A DNA stretch of 64,000 nucleotides from Schaalia dentiphila ATCC 17982. Lineage in GTDB: Bacteria; Actinomycetota; Actinomycetes; Actinomycetales; Actinomycetaceae. A model generated the notes under the pieces. The model had not been told where the DNA came from and ran no database searches. It was given only the letters and a program-made list of their open reading frames with translations. The stretch spans positions 92,527 through 156,526 of the forward strand of contig NZ_DS264586.1 of the NCBI RefSeq assembly GCF_000154225.1, given 5' to 3'. Of this stretch, positions 16,585 to 27,882 are shown one piece after another. The translations under genes and the position numbers were made by a program. The stretch's first letter is position 1. Every line of letters begins with the position of its first letter.

Positions 16585-18789
16585 TCAGAGCAGCTTCGTG
16601 GACTCCAGCTTCTCGACCATGCGGCGGTTCTTGCGCACGAGCAGCGGGCGCAGCGCCAGCCCCAGGAACGCGGCAAACAGGATGAAGGAAGCCAAGAACC
16701 ACATGGCGTCCGCGTACTCATGCCCCGCGTACCCCGCGATCGACGCGCGCAGCGCCGTGATCGCGTGCGTGGCCGGTAGGAACGGCGAAATCGACGAGTA
16801 GAAGGACGGCAGGATCGCCAGCGGGAAGGCTCCCCCGGCGCCCGAAATCTGCAGGACCAGGAGCAGCACGCCCAGGGCCTTGCCCGCGTTCCCGAACGTC
16901 GCAATAAGCGTGTAGAGCAGGAAAGAGAACACGACGGCCGTCAGCCACAGGGTGCCCATGAACTGCAACGGATGAGCATGCTGGACCTTCAAGAAGTACA
17001 GGTCACCCAGTCCCACCAGGGTCGCCTGGGCGAGCGCGATCGTCCCGAAGATCATGTAGCGCCCCAGGTATCCGGCGGCCAAGCCGACGGGCTTAGCCGT
17101 CAGGGTCGCGCGCAGCGGGTCGCCCTCGGGCAGGCCTTCAGCAACATTGAAGTCCGTGACGTCCGAGCGCAGCGACACGACCATCAGGATGGAGCCCACC
17201 CACAGCGCCAGGATCGTGTACAAGGGCGCCATCTGGGAGCCGAAGTTCGCGACCGGGTAAACGGGAGTCTTCTCCACGCCCACGGGCGCCGCGATGGCCG
17301 CAGCCAGGGCCTCGGGATTATTCCCGATGATCGTTCCCAGCGTCGTCAGGTCTCCACTGGCAAGCGCCTCACTGATCGAGGAGTGCAGGGAGTCGAGCTT
17401 TCCGGCCGCCTCGCGCAGGCTCGTGGCCGCGCCCATCAGATTGTCGCGCAGCTGGGTCAGCCCCTCGCGCGCACTCCCGCTACCGTTCGAGGCAGTGGAC
17501 GTCGCGCCCTCCAGGGACGTTCGCGCGGCGCTCAGGGACGACTGGGCCGAGGCCAGGGTGGCAGCCAGCGATTCAAGCTGGGGCCGCAGGTTGTTCTCGT
17601 AGTCGGAGGACAGCCCGTCGACCGCGGAGCGCGCCTGGGCGATCAGGCCGTTGACCGTCGCGTGCCCAGCTTCGGCATTCGCAACCTTGGAGTCCAGCTC
17701 AGAGGCGGCGGCGCGCAGCCCGTTCGCAACCTCGGTCAGCCGGTCGGAGGCCGCCTGCAGGCGGTCCAGCGAGGACTGGGAAACGGGCGAGCCCGGCAGC
17801 GCCCCGAGCGTCGTCTTGATCGACGCGAAGCTGGTCGCCTGCGTGTCCAGCACGGAGGCCTGCGAACGCAGCGTGGAGGCCGCGTCCGACGCGCTCGTCG
17901 AGCCGTTCGCGTACACGCTCTCGACGGCACTCGACAGGGAGGACAGCGAGGACTGGGAGGAGGAGATCGCATCGGACACCGAGGAGACCGCAGCCGATGC
18001 AGCGGATCCGAGGCCGCTGGCCCCCGCCTGTGCACTCGAGACTGCGGACTGCGCAGGTCCCTTCGCGCTCCCCAGCCCGTCCACGAGCGTGGCCGTCGAG
18101 TCGATGAGCGTCACCGAGGAACCCACGAGCGACGCGTACGCGTCCGCGCTGTCCGCCGCCGTGCGCAGGCGCGAGGCGACGGTCTGCACGCGGTTATCGA
18201 GCGCCGTCACCGTGTTGACGGCTGTGGGCGACGACAGCGCACTCCCGACCGACGTTGCCGTATCGAGGGCGACCTCGGAGAGGGTCTGAACGAAGATCTG
18301 ATTCACCTGGGCACTCACGGCCTCGGCACCCTGGCCCGCGATCTTCGGCGAAATACCGTTCTTCTTCTCGTTGACGTAGTACGTCATCGGCGCGGAGGAT
18401 GCTCCCCCGTCGAAGAAGGTGAGCATCTCGCGCGAAAAGTCCGACGGGATGACGATGGCCGCGTAGTACTCGCCCGAGCGCGTCCCCTCGACCGCCTCGT
18501 CCTCGGACGCGATGACCCAGTCGAAGTTGTCGTTCTTGCGCAGCGCGGACACCACGGAATCGCCAATGTTGACGTGCAGCGGCACCAAGTCTGACTTGTA
18601 GCCCGCGTCCGTGTTCGCAATCGCGATGCGCAGGCTCTTCGTGTTCCCGAACGGGTCCCACGACGCCGCCACGTTGAACCACGTGAACAGCGACGGAATG
18701 ACGACCAGTCCGAAGACGACGACGCTGGCGATCAGGGAACGATGCGCGCGGCGCAGATCGGCGCGGTAGATGGCCCAGATGGTCCTCAC
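16585..18789 (-). CDS. YhgE/Pip family membrane protein (second of tandem pair)
   Basis: The 734-residue protein has one N-terminal membrane helix (about residues 20-40, VVFGLVVIPSLFTWFNV), a long extracellular region with coiled coil and Ser/Ala-rich heptads, and five to six C-terminal membrane helices, the layout of the YhgE/Pip group (ABC-2-like membrane fold). The conserved start after helix 1, WDPFGNTKSLRIAIANTDAG, and YYVNEKKNGISPKI are family marks. Relatives include phage infection protein and type VII secretion-linked factors. The GTG start overlaps the stop of the upstream paralogue, so the pair is co-translated, perhaps as a heterodimer. It lies about 100 bases before the tmRNA gene. 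Confidence 0.85.
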   Translation of the reverse strand: MRTIWAIYRADLRRAHRSLIASVVVFGLVVIPSLFTWFNVAASWDPFGNTKSLRIAIANTDAGYKSDLVPLHVNIGDSVVSALRKNDNFDWVIASEDEAVEGTRSGEYYAAIVIPSDFSREMLTFFDGGASSAPMTYYVNEKKNGISPKIAGQGAEAVSAQVNQIFVQTLSEVALDTATSVGSALSSPTAVNTVTALDNRVQTVASRLRTAADSADAYASLVGSSVTLIDSTATLVDGLGSAKGPAQSAVSSAQAGASGLGSAASAAVSSVSDAISSSQSSLSSLSSAVESVYANGSTSASDAASTLRSQASVLDTQATSFASIKTTLGALPGSPVSQSSLDRLQAASDRLTEVANGLRAAASELDSKVANAEAGHATVNGLIAQARSAVDGLSSDYENNLRPQLESLAATLASAQSSLSAARTSLEGATSTASNGSGSAREGLTQLRDNLMGAATSLREAAGKLDSLHSSISEALASGDLTTLGTIIGNNPEALAAAIAAPVGVEKTPVYPVANFGSQMAPLYTILALWVGSILMVVSLRSDVTDFNVAEGLPEGDPLRATLTAKPVGLAAGYLGRYMIFGTIALAQATLVGLGDLYFLKVQHAHPLQFMGTLWLTAVVFSFLLYTLIATFGNAGKALGVLLLVLQISGAGGAFPLAILPSFYSSISPFLPATHAITALRASIAGYAGHEYADAMWFLASFILFAAFLGLALRPLLVRKNRRMVEKLESTKLL

Positions 18790-21476
18790 TGTTCTTCTCC
18801 CTTCGCCGCCTCCGACGCGTCGCCCGCGACAGCCTCATCGACGAGGTCGGGGGCAGCCTCGTCCGCGTCCTCTCCCCCGCGCTCACCGAGGGAGGACGCC
18901 AGCGCCGACGAGATCGACGCACCCACAGCGGCAGCACCCAGCGCGATACGCGAGCGCGCGCCCTGCACGCGGCGGGTGAGCAGCGAGCGCACGTCCCCCT
19001 CGTCCATGGCGCCGAGGAGCTGCTGACGCACCAAGGCCTCGCGCACGTACTGCAGGCCGATCAGGAACGTGATGACGAGGAGAACCCAGACGATCCAGGC
19101 GCCCAGCACGATCGGCACCTCCGCGACATTCGCGACCGACAGGACGGCCAGAGTCACCGGAACGATAACCCCGAGAATGATCGCGGCGCGGCGGATCGTC
19201 GGGTAACGACGCTCGAAACGCGCGGCACGGCCGCTCACCGAGCGCTGGAAGCCGTCGTGATCGGCCAGGGCCGCCACGATCTGGCTCAGGCGATAGCGGT
19301 TGGAGGGGACGCGCGTGGCCTCGGCCAGAAAGAGGCCAGAGGAAGCCAGGTCGCGGGTGACCATCGCGTTCAAGTTCACCAAGAACGGGCGCAGCGCGAG
19401 GCCGATCGCGAAGGCAACCAGCGCCTCGGCACCGAGAACGGCCAGGCAGGCGAGGTACGTGTGCCCGTAGAATCCCCCGACGATTTCACGCAGCGCGTTA
19501 ATGCCGTAGGTGAAGGGGAACAGCGGGTGCAGGAAGCGGAAGAAGGACGGCAGCATCTCGATCGGATACAGGCCGGCAGACCCGGGAATCTGCATGACCA
19601 TGATGATGACGCACAGGCCCTTGCCGATGTGCTGGAAGCACGTGGAGAGCATGTAGACGATCGACACAAACACCAGCGAGATGATCATCGCCGTCCCCAC
19701 GAACGCCGGACGCGACACCGTCTGCACGCCGATAATCAGGTCGCCGATCGACACAACGAGCCCCTGAATGACCCCGAAGAAGGCGAGAAGCATCCACCGG
19801 CCCATGTACTTGGCGGCAGAGGACGTGGGGCCGATGCCCTCCTCATCCACATCGAGCTTCAGGAGGAGGACGAGCGAGAACGCGCCGATCCACAGAGCCA
19901 GGTTCGTGAACAGCGGGGCCATCGCCGAACCGTAGGCGGCCACGGGGTACACGGCCTTCGTCTCGATCTGCGTCGGCGAGGCCATGAAGGAGGCGATCGA
20001 TTCTGCGTTGACCCCAAGGGAGTCCGCGAGGGCGCGCAGCGTGTTCGAGGAGGACAGGGACGAAATGTCCGTCGCCACCGAGTTCAGGTCGGTCTTGATC
20101 GCGGCGACATTCGTCGAGCTGGTCTGGGTCGCCGTCTTCGCCCCGTCCAAGAGGGAATCGAGCTGGTCGAGCAGGCCCGACACCTGCTCGCGCTGACTGC
20201 GCAGCGTGTCCAGCGAGCCACGCATCGACGAGGACGCGCGCGAGAAGTCATCGAGCGCCGATGAGATCGCGGGCAGCTGGGCGGACACTCCGCTGCGCGC
20301 GTTCGTGACCGAGGCCGACACGGCCGCAGATGCGTCGGAGGCTGACGTCAGCGCGTTCGAAATCGACGTGGACGTGGCCGACAGGTCGGAGTTGAGGGTC
20401 GTCAGGCTGCCCAGGGCCGTCGACAGCGCGGCGTTCTGATTCGTCAGGTCGGTCAGTGCCGTGCCCGCGGCGGGCAGGTTCCCGATCCCCAGGGCATTCA
20501 GCTCCGCCAGCACGTCGCCCACCGAGTCGTTGATCGACGTGCCCTCAGTGAGCAGGCCACCCACGCGCCCGGAGGCGCCCTGCACAGCGCCGTCGAGGGT
20601 TCCCGCGTTCGCGGACACTCCCGCCAGAGCGCTCGCCGCGTTCGAGGACAGGCCGTCGAGGGCCCCGCCCATCTGGCTCGAGAAGGATCCGAGCGACGTG
20701 CGCGAGTCGCTCACCAGCTGGTCCGCCTGGTCCAGGGACGTCGACATCTCCGAGACGGCCGCGTCCAGATCGCTGAGGGTCGTGCGAGCCGAGGCCACCG
20801 AGGCCTTCGCCGCGTCGATCTTCTCCCCCATGCCGTCCAGGGTCTGGGAGGCGCTGCCCAGCTTGGCCGAGGCCTCTGACACCGACGCGGACACATCCGA
20901 ACGCTTCTGGTCAGCGTCGTTCGCGATACTGACCCCGGCCTCGGACGCCTTCTCCGACAGCACCTTCGCCACCGTCGAAACGAAGGCGGAGTTGATCTGA
21001 CGGTCCAGCGCCGTCGCGCCCGCCCCCGTAATCTTCGGGGCCACCGCGTTGTTCTTCTCGTTAACGTAATACTGGATGTTCGGCTTGACGTACGTGCCGT
21101 CAACGATGCCCGTCAGGTCACGCGAAAAAGACGCCGGGATGACGAAGGCCGCGTAGGAGTCCCCGCGTTCCACCTCGGCGCGCGCCTCATCGGCGCTCAC
21201 GAAGTGCCAGCCCAGCTGATCGTTTTGCTTGAGCTGAGTCTCGAGCATCGCACCGACGTTCACGGTGCCGATCTGGTCCTTGGTCGCGCCCTCGTCCTCG
21301 TTCGCGACGGCGACACGAATGTGGGAGGTCTGCGAGTACGGGTCCCAGAACCCGACGATGTTGAACCACGCGTAAAGCGCGGGCACGAACGCCATACCGA
21401 TGATGACAATCCACGCGGCCGGCACACGCACCAGCCTCAGAAGATCACGACGAAAGATCCTGACGAAACCTCGCAC
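18786..21476 (-). CDS. YhgE/Pip family membrane protein (first of tandem pair)
   Basis: The 896-residue paralogue has the same layout as its downstream partner: N-terminal helix followed by WDPYSQTSHIRVAVANEDEG, the YYVNEKNNAVAPKI motif, a long Ser/Ala-rich coiled-coil ectodomain, then about six membrane helices. It carries an extra C-terminal part of about 180 residues with two more hydrophobic segments and an acidic tail. The start is GTG at 21476, with GAAGG upstream. Members of this family are probably surface-facing scaffolds or transport components; the direct role here is unknown. The pair is inserted between smpB and ssrA. Confidence 0.85.
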   Translation of the reverse strand: MRGFVRIFRRDLLRLVRVPAAWIVIIGMAFVPALYAWFNIVGFWDPYSQTSHIRVAVANEDEGATKDQIGTVNVGAMLETQLKQNDQLGWHFVSADEARAEVERGDSYAAFVIPASFSRDLTGIVDGTYVKPNIQYYVNEKNNAVAPKITGAGATALDRQINSAFVSTVAKVLSEKASEAGVSIANDADQKRSDVSASVSEASAKLGSASQTLDGMGEKIDAAKASVASARTTLSDLDAAVSEMSTSLDQADQLVSDSRTSLGSFSSQMGGALDGLSSNAASALAGVSANAGTLDGAVQGASGRVGGLLTEGTSINDSVGDVLAELNALGIGNLPAAGTALTDLTNQNAALSTALGSLTTLNSDLSATSTSISNALTSASDASAAVSASVTNARSGVSAQLPAISSALDDFSRASSSMRGSLDTLRSQREQVSGLLDQLDSLLDGAKTATQTSSTNVAAIKTDLNSVATDISSLSSSNTLRALADSLGVNAESIASFMASPTQIETKAVYPVAAYGSAMAPLFTNLALWIGAFSLVLLLKLDVDEEGIGPTSSAAKYMGRWMLLAFFGVIQGLVVSIGDLIIGVQTVSRPAFVGTAMIISLVFVSIVYMLSTCFQHIGKGLCVIIMVMQIPGSAGLYPIEMLPSFFRFLHPLFPFTYGINALREIVGGFYGHTYLACLAVLGAEALVAFAIGLALRPFLVNLNAMVTRDLASSGLFLAEATRVPSNRYRLSQIVAALADHDGFQRSVSGRAARFERRYPTIRRAAIILGVIVPVTLAVLSVANVAEVPIVLGAWIVWVLLVITFLIGLQYVREALVRQQLLGAMDEGDVRSLLTRRVQGARSRIALGAAAVGASISSALASSLGERGGEDADEAAPDLVDEAVAGDASEAAKGEEQ

Positions 21477-21494
21477 GCAATCGCCTTCTTTCCC

Positions 21495-22022
21495 TTACCT
21501 GCGGGCCTGCTTCACGTAGCGGCGCATCGCGCGCTCGGCCTCGCGCTGATCCTGCTTCTCGCGCAGGGCCTGACGCTTATCCCATTCCTGCTTGCCCTTG
21601 GCCAGGGCGATTTCGACCTTGACGCGGCCACCGATGAAGTACAGCTCCAGGGGCACGATCGTGTAGCCCTTCGCAGCCACGCGGTCCTGCATGCGGTCGA
21701 TCTCCGCGCGGTGCAGCAGCAGCTTGCGCTTGCGCGTAGGCGCGTGGTTCGTCCACGAGCCCTGCGAGTACAGCGGAATATTCGCGCCGTAGAGCCAGGC
21801 CTCTCCCCCGTTGATCTCGACCCAGGCATCGACGAGGGATGCGCGGCCCATGCGCAGCGCCTTCACCTCGGTGCCCATGAGGGCCAGGCCGGCCTCCCAC
21901 GTGTCTTCGATCGTGTAGTCGTGGCGCGCCTTCTTGTTACGGGCGATCGTCTTCTTCGCGTCGGAGGCAGCCTTGGCACGCTGCCCCTCCGTGGGCTTGG
22001 GCTTCTTCCATTCCTTGGGCAT
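21495..22022 (-). CDS. smpB: tmRNA-binding protein SmpB
   Basis: The 175-residue product contains the SmpB core: IARNKKARHDYTIEDTWEAG, the EVKALRMGRASLVDAWVEI segment, PTRKRKLLLHRAEI and GRVKVEIALAKGKQEWDKR, followed by the basic C-terminal tail that enters the empty mRNA channel. It binds tmRNA and delivers it to stalled ribosomes. The ATG at 22022 is chosen because AAAGGAGG lies five bases before it and the family begins near there; a 25-codon upstream extension is not conserved-looking. An N-terminal lysine-rich extension of about 25 residues precedes the core. Confidence 0.95.
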   Translation of the reverse strand: MPKEWKKPKPTEGQRAKAASDAKKTIARNKKARHDYTIEDTWEAGLALMGTEVKALRMGRASLVDAWVEINGGEAWLYGANIPLYSQGSWTNHAPTRKRKLLLHRAEIDRMQDRVAAKGYTIVPLELYFIGGRVKVEIALAKGKQEWDKRQALREKQDQREAERAMRRYVKQARR

Positions 22023-22064
22023 GCTGCCTCCTTTCAGACTCGTTGTCCGCACACCATGCGGAAA

Positions 22065-22094
22065 GACCCCCGCAGCGAAATCGCTACGAGGGTC
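22065..22094 (-). terminator. Terminator after the ftsE-ftsX-M23 operon
   Basis: On the minus strand GACCCTCGTAGCGA pairs with TCGCTGCGGGGGTC (14 pairs, two G-U) around a two-base loop, followed by TTTCC. It lies between the M23 peptidase stop and the smpB start. Confidence 0.7.
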
Positions 22095-22108
22095 CATCCT
22101 AACGCGGA

Positions 22109-23383
22109 TTACAAATAATCCATCGGTTCAACATAACTTCCGTTCTGAAGAACACCAAAATGCAGGTGGCAGCCCGTCGCGTAGCCGGTCGAGCCGACCT
22201 CGCCCAGCGCGTCGCCCGCGTTCACGTACTGGCCCGGGGACACGTACTGCGCCTGCATGTGCAGGTATTCGGTGATGACGGAGTTGCCGCCGACGAGGCC
22301 GTGGTTGATATCCACGTAGTTGCCTGCCGACACATCGGAGGACACGGCGTTCACATAGCCCGAGGCCACGGCGCGGATGATCGTGCCACAGTCAGCGGCC
22401 ATGTCGGTGCCCGAGTGGCCCTTCATGACGCCCAGCACGGGGTGGTAGCGCATGCCGAACGGGGAGGTGACCACGATCGGAATGTCGAGGGGGTTACGGA
22501 AGCCCGAGGCCGACACGTAGGAGGCGCCCGACGCGCGGTTCGCCGCGTCGATAGCCGCCAGCTCGGCGCTGCGCGCCTGGTAGTCGGCTTCCGCCTGGCT
22601 GAGGGAGGCCTCGACCTGGCCCTTCTGGGCGTCCCACTCGGCCTGCTTGGCCTGAGCCTGCTCCTTGAGGCTGTTGAGCTCGGTGAGCTTGGCGTCGGCC
22701 TCGTTCTTGGCTTGCTTGGCCTCCTCCTCAGCCTGCGCGGCCTTGACCTCAAGGTCGGCGATACGCTCCGTGATGGCGTCCTGGCGCGTGGCCTGGGTGC
22801 GCTGGGACGAGGACACGTCCAGCGCGGCCGTCATCGTCTGGCTCTCCGTGCGCAGCGCCATATCGGCCGCCGCCGCACGGTCGGTGATCGACTCGGTGCC
22901 GCCCGCCGTCAGGGCGACGGCGACCGGGTCGACGTTGCCTTCGCGGTACTTGCGACGCACGAGGTCAGCGATCGCGCGCTGTGCGTCGTCGGCCTGCGTG
23001 GTCGCCTGGTTCAGCGACTGACCGATGCGGCTCTGCTCGCCCTGAGCGGCGCTCAGCTCACCCATGATCGTCGCGTGTTCACGGGTCTTCTGGTCATACG
23101 TCGCGGTCGCGCTCTCGTAGGCGGCCTGAGCCACCGGGATCTGCCCGTTGAGCGCCTGCAGGTCGATGAACACCTGGGCGAGCGACGCGTCGATGCCCTC
23201 CAGCTGCGACTGCAGGGCGTTGACCGTCGCCTCGGCCTCGGCGGCCGCGTTCGCGGCGGCGTCGCGCTCATCGTCGGCACGCGCGGGCAGGGCCTGGCTC
23301 ATCGCCGCAAACGAGGCGATTGCGAGGGCCAGCGCACCGGCGCGCAGCGCGCGACGACCGGGACGATGCGAGGAGAGGGACAT
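22109..23383 (-). CDS. Secreted M23 (LytM) peptidoglycan endopeptidase with coiled coil
   Basis: The 424-residue protein has a signal peptide (cleavage near PARA-DDE), a long coiled coil (about residues 40-270, rich in Gln, Ala, Glu) and a C-terminal M23 domain. The zinc ligands are visible: the His and Asp of GHSGTD and the His of HLHFG, so the enzyme should be active. It directly follows ftsX with a six-base gap. FtsEX-controlled, coiled-coil cell-wall hydrolases (EnvC in Gram-negatives, RipC in mycobacteria) share this arrangement, so this is probably the FtsEX-activated hydrolase for daughter-cell separation. The ATG at 23383 is used; an upstream frame extension overlaps ftsX. Confidence 0.85.
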   Translation of the reverse strand: MSLSSHRPGRRALRAGALALAIASFAAMSQALPARADDERDAAANAAAEAEATVNALQSQLEGIDASLAQVFIDLQALNGQIPVAQAAYESATATYDQKTREHATIMGELSAAQGEQSRIGQSLNQATTQADDAQRAIADLVRRKYREGNVDPVAVALTAGGTESITDRAAAADMALRTESQTMTAALDVSSSQRTQATRQDAITERIADLEVKAAQAEEEAKQAKNEADAKLTELNSLKEQAQAKQAEWDAQKGQVEASLSQAEADYQARSAELAAIDAANRASGASYVSASGFRNPLDIPIVVTSPFGMRYHPVLGVMKGHSGTDMAADCGTIIRAVASGYVNAVSSDVSAGNYVDINHGLVGGNSVITEYLHMQAQYVSPGQYVNAGDALGEVGSTGYATGCHLHFGVLQNGSYVEPMDYL

Positions 23384-23388
23384 GAGAC

Positions 23389-24303
23389 TCACGCCTTCGT
23401 GTACTTCGCGAGCGAGAAGGCCGAGGCAATAACCGCCAGCGCCACGGCCGCCAGGACGAGGATCGGCGTCATGATCGCGACCTCGCCCATGCCGATAAAG
23501 TTCGTCCAGCGGAAGGACGGGGCCATCCACCCCTGGACGATGAAGTGCACGCCCGCGAACAGGGTGCCGATCGCGAAGGCGGCGCCCACCAGCGCGGCGA
23601 GCGCGCCCTCGATCATGAAGGGGGCCTGAATGAACAGGTTCGAGGCACCCACGTAACGCATGATCTGGGTTTCCTGCTCACGGCTCATGGCGCTCAGGCG
23701 GATCGTCGTCGAGATCAGCAGGATCGCGGCGACGACCATGATCGCACCGAGGCCCAGCGCAGCCGTGCGGGCGGCACCCAGCACGCGGAACAGCGGCTCG
23801 ACGACCTCACGCTGGTCGCGCACCTCGGACACGCCCGCGGTCCCGGAGAACTCCTCCTTGACCACCGAGTACTGCTCGGGATTGACCAGCTTGATGCGGA
23901 ACGCGAACTGGAGCATCTCCGGAGTGGTCCACTGGGTCAGGGCGTTGTTGCCGTTGAGACGCTGGAAGTTCTCGTATGCCTCTTCCTTCGTCTCCTCGTA
24001 CACGTTGGCCACGTAGGGGGTCATCTCGGCGGACGCCAGCTTCTGGCGCACGGCGTCGATCTGCGCGTCGGTCGCCTCGGTTGCGTTACAGTTCGCGGCC
24101 GCGTCGTTGATGGCGCACATGTAGATCGTGACCTCGATCTTGTCGTACCACTCCGACTTCATCTTGGACACCTGCATCTGGGTCAGGCCCGCGATGCCCA
24201 CGAAAAGGAGGGACACGAAGGTCACGAGGATGACGGCGACGCTCATCGCGCGGTTACGCGACAGGCCCTTGCCGACCTCGGACAGAATAAAACGAAGCTT
24301 CAC
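23389..24303 (-). CDS. ftsX: Cell-division ABC transporter-like permease FtsX
   Basis: The 304-residue protein shows the FtsX layout: first membrane helix at about residues 20-42, an extracellular domain (about 45-175) that includes VYEETKEEAYENFQ, then three C-terminal helices. It carries a pair of cysteines (MCAINDAAANC) in the ectodomain. It pairs with FtsE and transmits ATP hydrolysis to a periplasmic or extracellular hydrolase. The GTG start at 24303 follows GGGAGG, five bases after the ftsE stop. The M23 hydrolase begins directly downstream. Confidence 0.95.
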   Translation of the reverse strand: MKLRFILSEVGKGLSRNRAMSVAVILVTFVSLLFVGIAGLTQMQVSKMKSEWYDKIEVTIYMCAINDAAANCNATEATDAQIDAVRQKLASAEMTPYVANVYEETKEEAYENFQRLNGNNALTQWTTPEMLQFAFRIKLVNPEQYSVVKEEFSGTAGVSEVRDQREVVEPLFRVLGAARTAALGLGAIMVVAAILLISTTIRLSAMSREQETQIMRYVGASNLFIQAPFMIEGALAALVGAAFAIGTLFAGVHFIVQGWMAPSFRWTNFIGMGEVAIMTPILVLAAVALAVIASAFSLAKYTKA

Positions 24304-24308
24304 TGGTC

Positions 24309-24998
24309 TTACCTCCCGGCCCCGTAGACGCCGCGGTTCTGGTCGCGCACGACGTCGCCGCTGGCGAGCTCGATGACGCGCTTACGCATCTGGTTCACGA
24401 TGTCCGCGTCGTGGGTAGCCATGACGACGGTCGTGCCCGTGCGATTGATTCGGTCGAGGAGACGCATGATGCCCAGCGACGTCTCCGGGTCAAGGTTGCC
24501 GGTGGGCTCGTCCGCGAGCAGCAGCTCGGGACGGTTCACCATGGCGCGCGCGATCGCGACACGCTGTTCCTCACCGCCGGACAGCTCGTGTGGCAGGCGC
24601 GATTCCTTGCCGGACAGGCCCACCAGCTCGAGGGCGTCCGGGACGGCCGTCTCGATCGCGTGGCGAGGCTTGCCGATGACCTGCATGGCCAGAGCGACGT
24701 TCTCGTACACGGTCTTGGAGGGCAGCAGTCGGAAGTCCTGGAAGACCGTGCCGATCTGACGGCGCAGCTTTGGAACCGCCCACGTGGACAACTTGGACAC
24801 GTCCTTGCCGAGCACCCACACCTTCCCGCTGGTCGCCTTTATTTCGCGCATGACGAGCTGCAGGAACGTGGATTTACCGGAACCTGACTTGCCGACGAGG
24901 AACACGAATTCTTCGCGTTCCACCTCCAGCGAGACGTGGTCCAGCGCGGGCTGGGCACCTGGCGTGTACACCATGGTGACATCTTCAAAACGAATCAT
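24309..24998 (-). CDS. ftsE: Cell-division ATP-binding protein FtsE
   Basis: The 229-residue ABC ATPase has Walker A GKSGSGKS, the Q-loop VFQDFRLLP, signature [14 protein letters not shown], Walker [10 protein letters not shown] and the switch histidine MATHD. The length and the motif [11 protein letters not shown] are typical of FtsE. The signature carries Glu-Glu where most homologues have Glu-Gln. FtsE partners FtsX at the division site. It begins the ftsE-ftsX-M23 operon, downstream of prfB on the same strand, with a terminator hairpin in between. Confidence 0.95.
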   Translation of the reverse strand: MIRFEDVTMVYTPGAQPALDHVSLEVEREEFVFLVGKSGSGKSTFLQLVMREIKATSGKVWVLGKDVSKLSTWAVPKLRRQIGTVFQDFRLLPSKTVYENVALAMQVIGKPRHAIETAVPDALELVGLSGKESRLPHELSGGEEQRVAIARAMVNRPELLLADEPTGNLDPETSLGIMRLLDRINRTGTTVVMATHDADIVNQMRKRVIELASGDVVRDQNRGVYGAGR

Positions 24999-25124
24999 GG
25001 GACCGTCCGATCGGGGTCAATAGTCCCTGTCAGATTAGGTAACGATCGGGTCACGGCCCGGCTACGACACGCGGAAAACAGGCGGTGTGGCGCTCAGCCC
25101 TCCACCTGGGGACACTTGGACACG

Positions 25125-25174
25125 CTACCCGGCCCCAGCCTCGTTCATGAATCGACGAGGCCGGGGCCGGGTAG
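25125..25174 (-). terminator. Long hairpin terminator after prfB
   Basis: CTACCCGGCCCC-GCCTCGT pairs with ACGAGGC-GGGGCCGGGTAG, about 19 pairs around a ten-base loop. It lies 17 bases past the prfB stop. The ACGAGGCCGGGGCC arm recurs in other terminators of this window. Confidence 0.75.
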
Positions 25175-25190
25175 TGCGTATGGGCGTCGC

Positions 25191-26312
25191 TCAGTCCTGA
25201 GCTGCCTTCTGCTCGTTCTTGCGCCAGCGAATTCCGGCGTTGATGAAGCCGTCGATGTCGCCGTCGAAGACGGACTGGGGGTTTCCGGACTCGTACTCGG
25301 TGCGCAGGTCCTTGACCATCTGATACGGCTGGAGCACGTACGAGCGCATCTGGTCGCCCCACGACGCCTTGACGTCGCCGGCGAGCTCCTTCTTCTTCGC
25401 CTGCTCTTCCTCGTGACGCAGCACGAGGAGGCGGGACTGCAGGACTCGCAGGGCGGCCGCACGGTTCTGGATCTGGGACTTCTCATCCTGCATGGACACG
25501 ACGATGCCCGTGGGGATGTGGGTCATGCGCACGGCCGAGTCGGTCGTGTTCACGGACTGGCCGCCGGGGCCCGAGGAGCGGAAGACGTCCACCTTCAGCT
25601 CGGACTCGGGGATCTCGATGTGGTCAGTCGTCTCGATGAGGGGGATGACCTCGACGGCCGCGAACGACGTCTGGCGGCGGCCCTGATTGTCGAAGGGGCT
25701 GATACGCACGAGGCGGTGGGTGCCGGCCTCGACGCTCAGCGTGCCGTAGGCGTAGGGCGCCTGAACCTCGAAGGTCGCCGACTTCAGGCCGGCCTCTTCC
25801 GCGTAGGAGGTGTCCATAACCTTCGTCGGATAACCGTGACGCTCCGCCCAGCGCAGGTACATGCGCAGGAGGATCTCGGCGAAGTCGGCGGCGTCCACGC
25901 CGCCCGCGCCGCTTCGGATCGTGATGACGGCGTTGCGCTCGTCGTACTCGCCGTCCAGCAGCGTGCGGATCTCCAGATCACCCAGGTCCTTACGCAGCTT
26001 CTCCAGGTCAGCCTCGGCCTCGGCGAGGATGTCAGCGCCCTCATCCGGGTCCTCGGCGGCCATGTCCACCATGGCCTCCAGGTCGTCGATGCGCTCGCTC
26101 ATCTGCGTGATGCGGTCCAGCTCGCTCTGACGGTGGCTGAGAGCGCTCGTGACGGCCTGGGCGGCGCTCGGGTCGTCCCACAGGTCGGGCGCTGCCGCCT
26201 TCTCGTTCAGCTCGACGATCTGCTCGCGCAGCTTGTCCGGCTGCACGACCGCGATGATGTTCTCCATCGTGGTGCGCAGGGACGGGATCTCTTCAGAAAA
26301 TTCAATGGCCAC
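25191..26312 (-). CDS. prfB: Peptide chain release factor 2
   Basis: The 373-residue protein carries the RF2 stop-codon recognition tripeptide SPF (in [11 protein letters not shown]) and the GGQ loop ([20 protein letters not shown]) that triggers peptidyl-tRNA hydrolysis. It recognises UGA and UAA. The start is a GTG at 26312. The frame is continuous: there is no in-frame stop and no programmed frameshift near codon 25, in contrast to the E. coli gene. It precedes ftsE, the standard order in actinobacteria. Confidence 0.95.
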   Translation of the reverse strand: MAIEFSEEIPSLRTTMENIIAVVQPDKLREQIVELNEKAAAPDLWDDPSAAQAVTSALSHRQSELDRITQMSERIDDLEAMVDMAAEDPDEGADILAEAEADLEKLRKDLGDLEIRTLLDGEYDERNAVITIRSGAGGVDAADFAEILLRMYLRWAERHGYPTKVMDTSYAEEAGLKSATFEVQAPYAYGTLSVEAGTHRLVRISPFDNQGRRQTSFAAVEVIPLIETTDHIEIPESELKVDVFRSSGPGGQSVNTTDSAVRMTHIPTGIVVSMQDEKSQIQNRAAALRVLQSRLLVLRHEEEQAKKKELAGDVKASWGDQMRSYVLQPYQMVKDLRTEYESGNPQSVFDGDIDGFINAGIRWRKNEQKAAQD

Positions 26313-26400
26313 GCACCCAGGGTAGCGGATAGGAAGCCCAACGAGGAACGCTAAGGGGCGACGGTGGCGGGGTTTACTCCGGCGCCGGCCTCAGATACGA

Positions 26401-26436
26401 CGGTGCCCCGACGCCACACAGGACGCCGGGGCACCG
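26401..26436 (-). terminator. Hairpin after gdhA
   Basis: CGGTGCCCCG and CGGGGCACCG form a perfect ten-pair stem around 16 bases, 13 bases after the glutamate dehydrogenase stop. There is no clear T-run behind it. Confidence 0.55.
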
Positions 26437-26448
26437 AAAGAGAGAAGA

Positions 26449-27813
<1,365 letters not shown>

Positions 27814-27882
27814 CTAAAGTTTACGTTTCGTTTACTCAACCTTCCCTCGCCGTCCCACGATGTGACCGTCGCGGACGCCACT

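Noticed and set aside
16972..20264. Long plus-strand frames opposite the YhgE/Pip pair
   Set aside because: Arg/Gly-rich shadow frames without ribosome binding sites or domains.
25191..26312. Programmed frameshift in prfB
   Set aside because: The reading frame is continuous with no internal stop.
26327..26335. Single GGATAGGAA upstream of prfB as a further array member
   Set aside because: A single seven- to nine-base match is expected by chance; no neighbours at 19-base steps.
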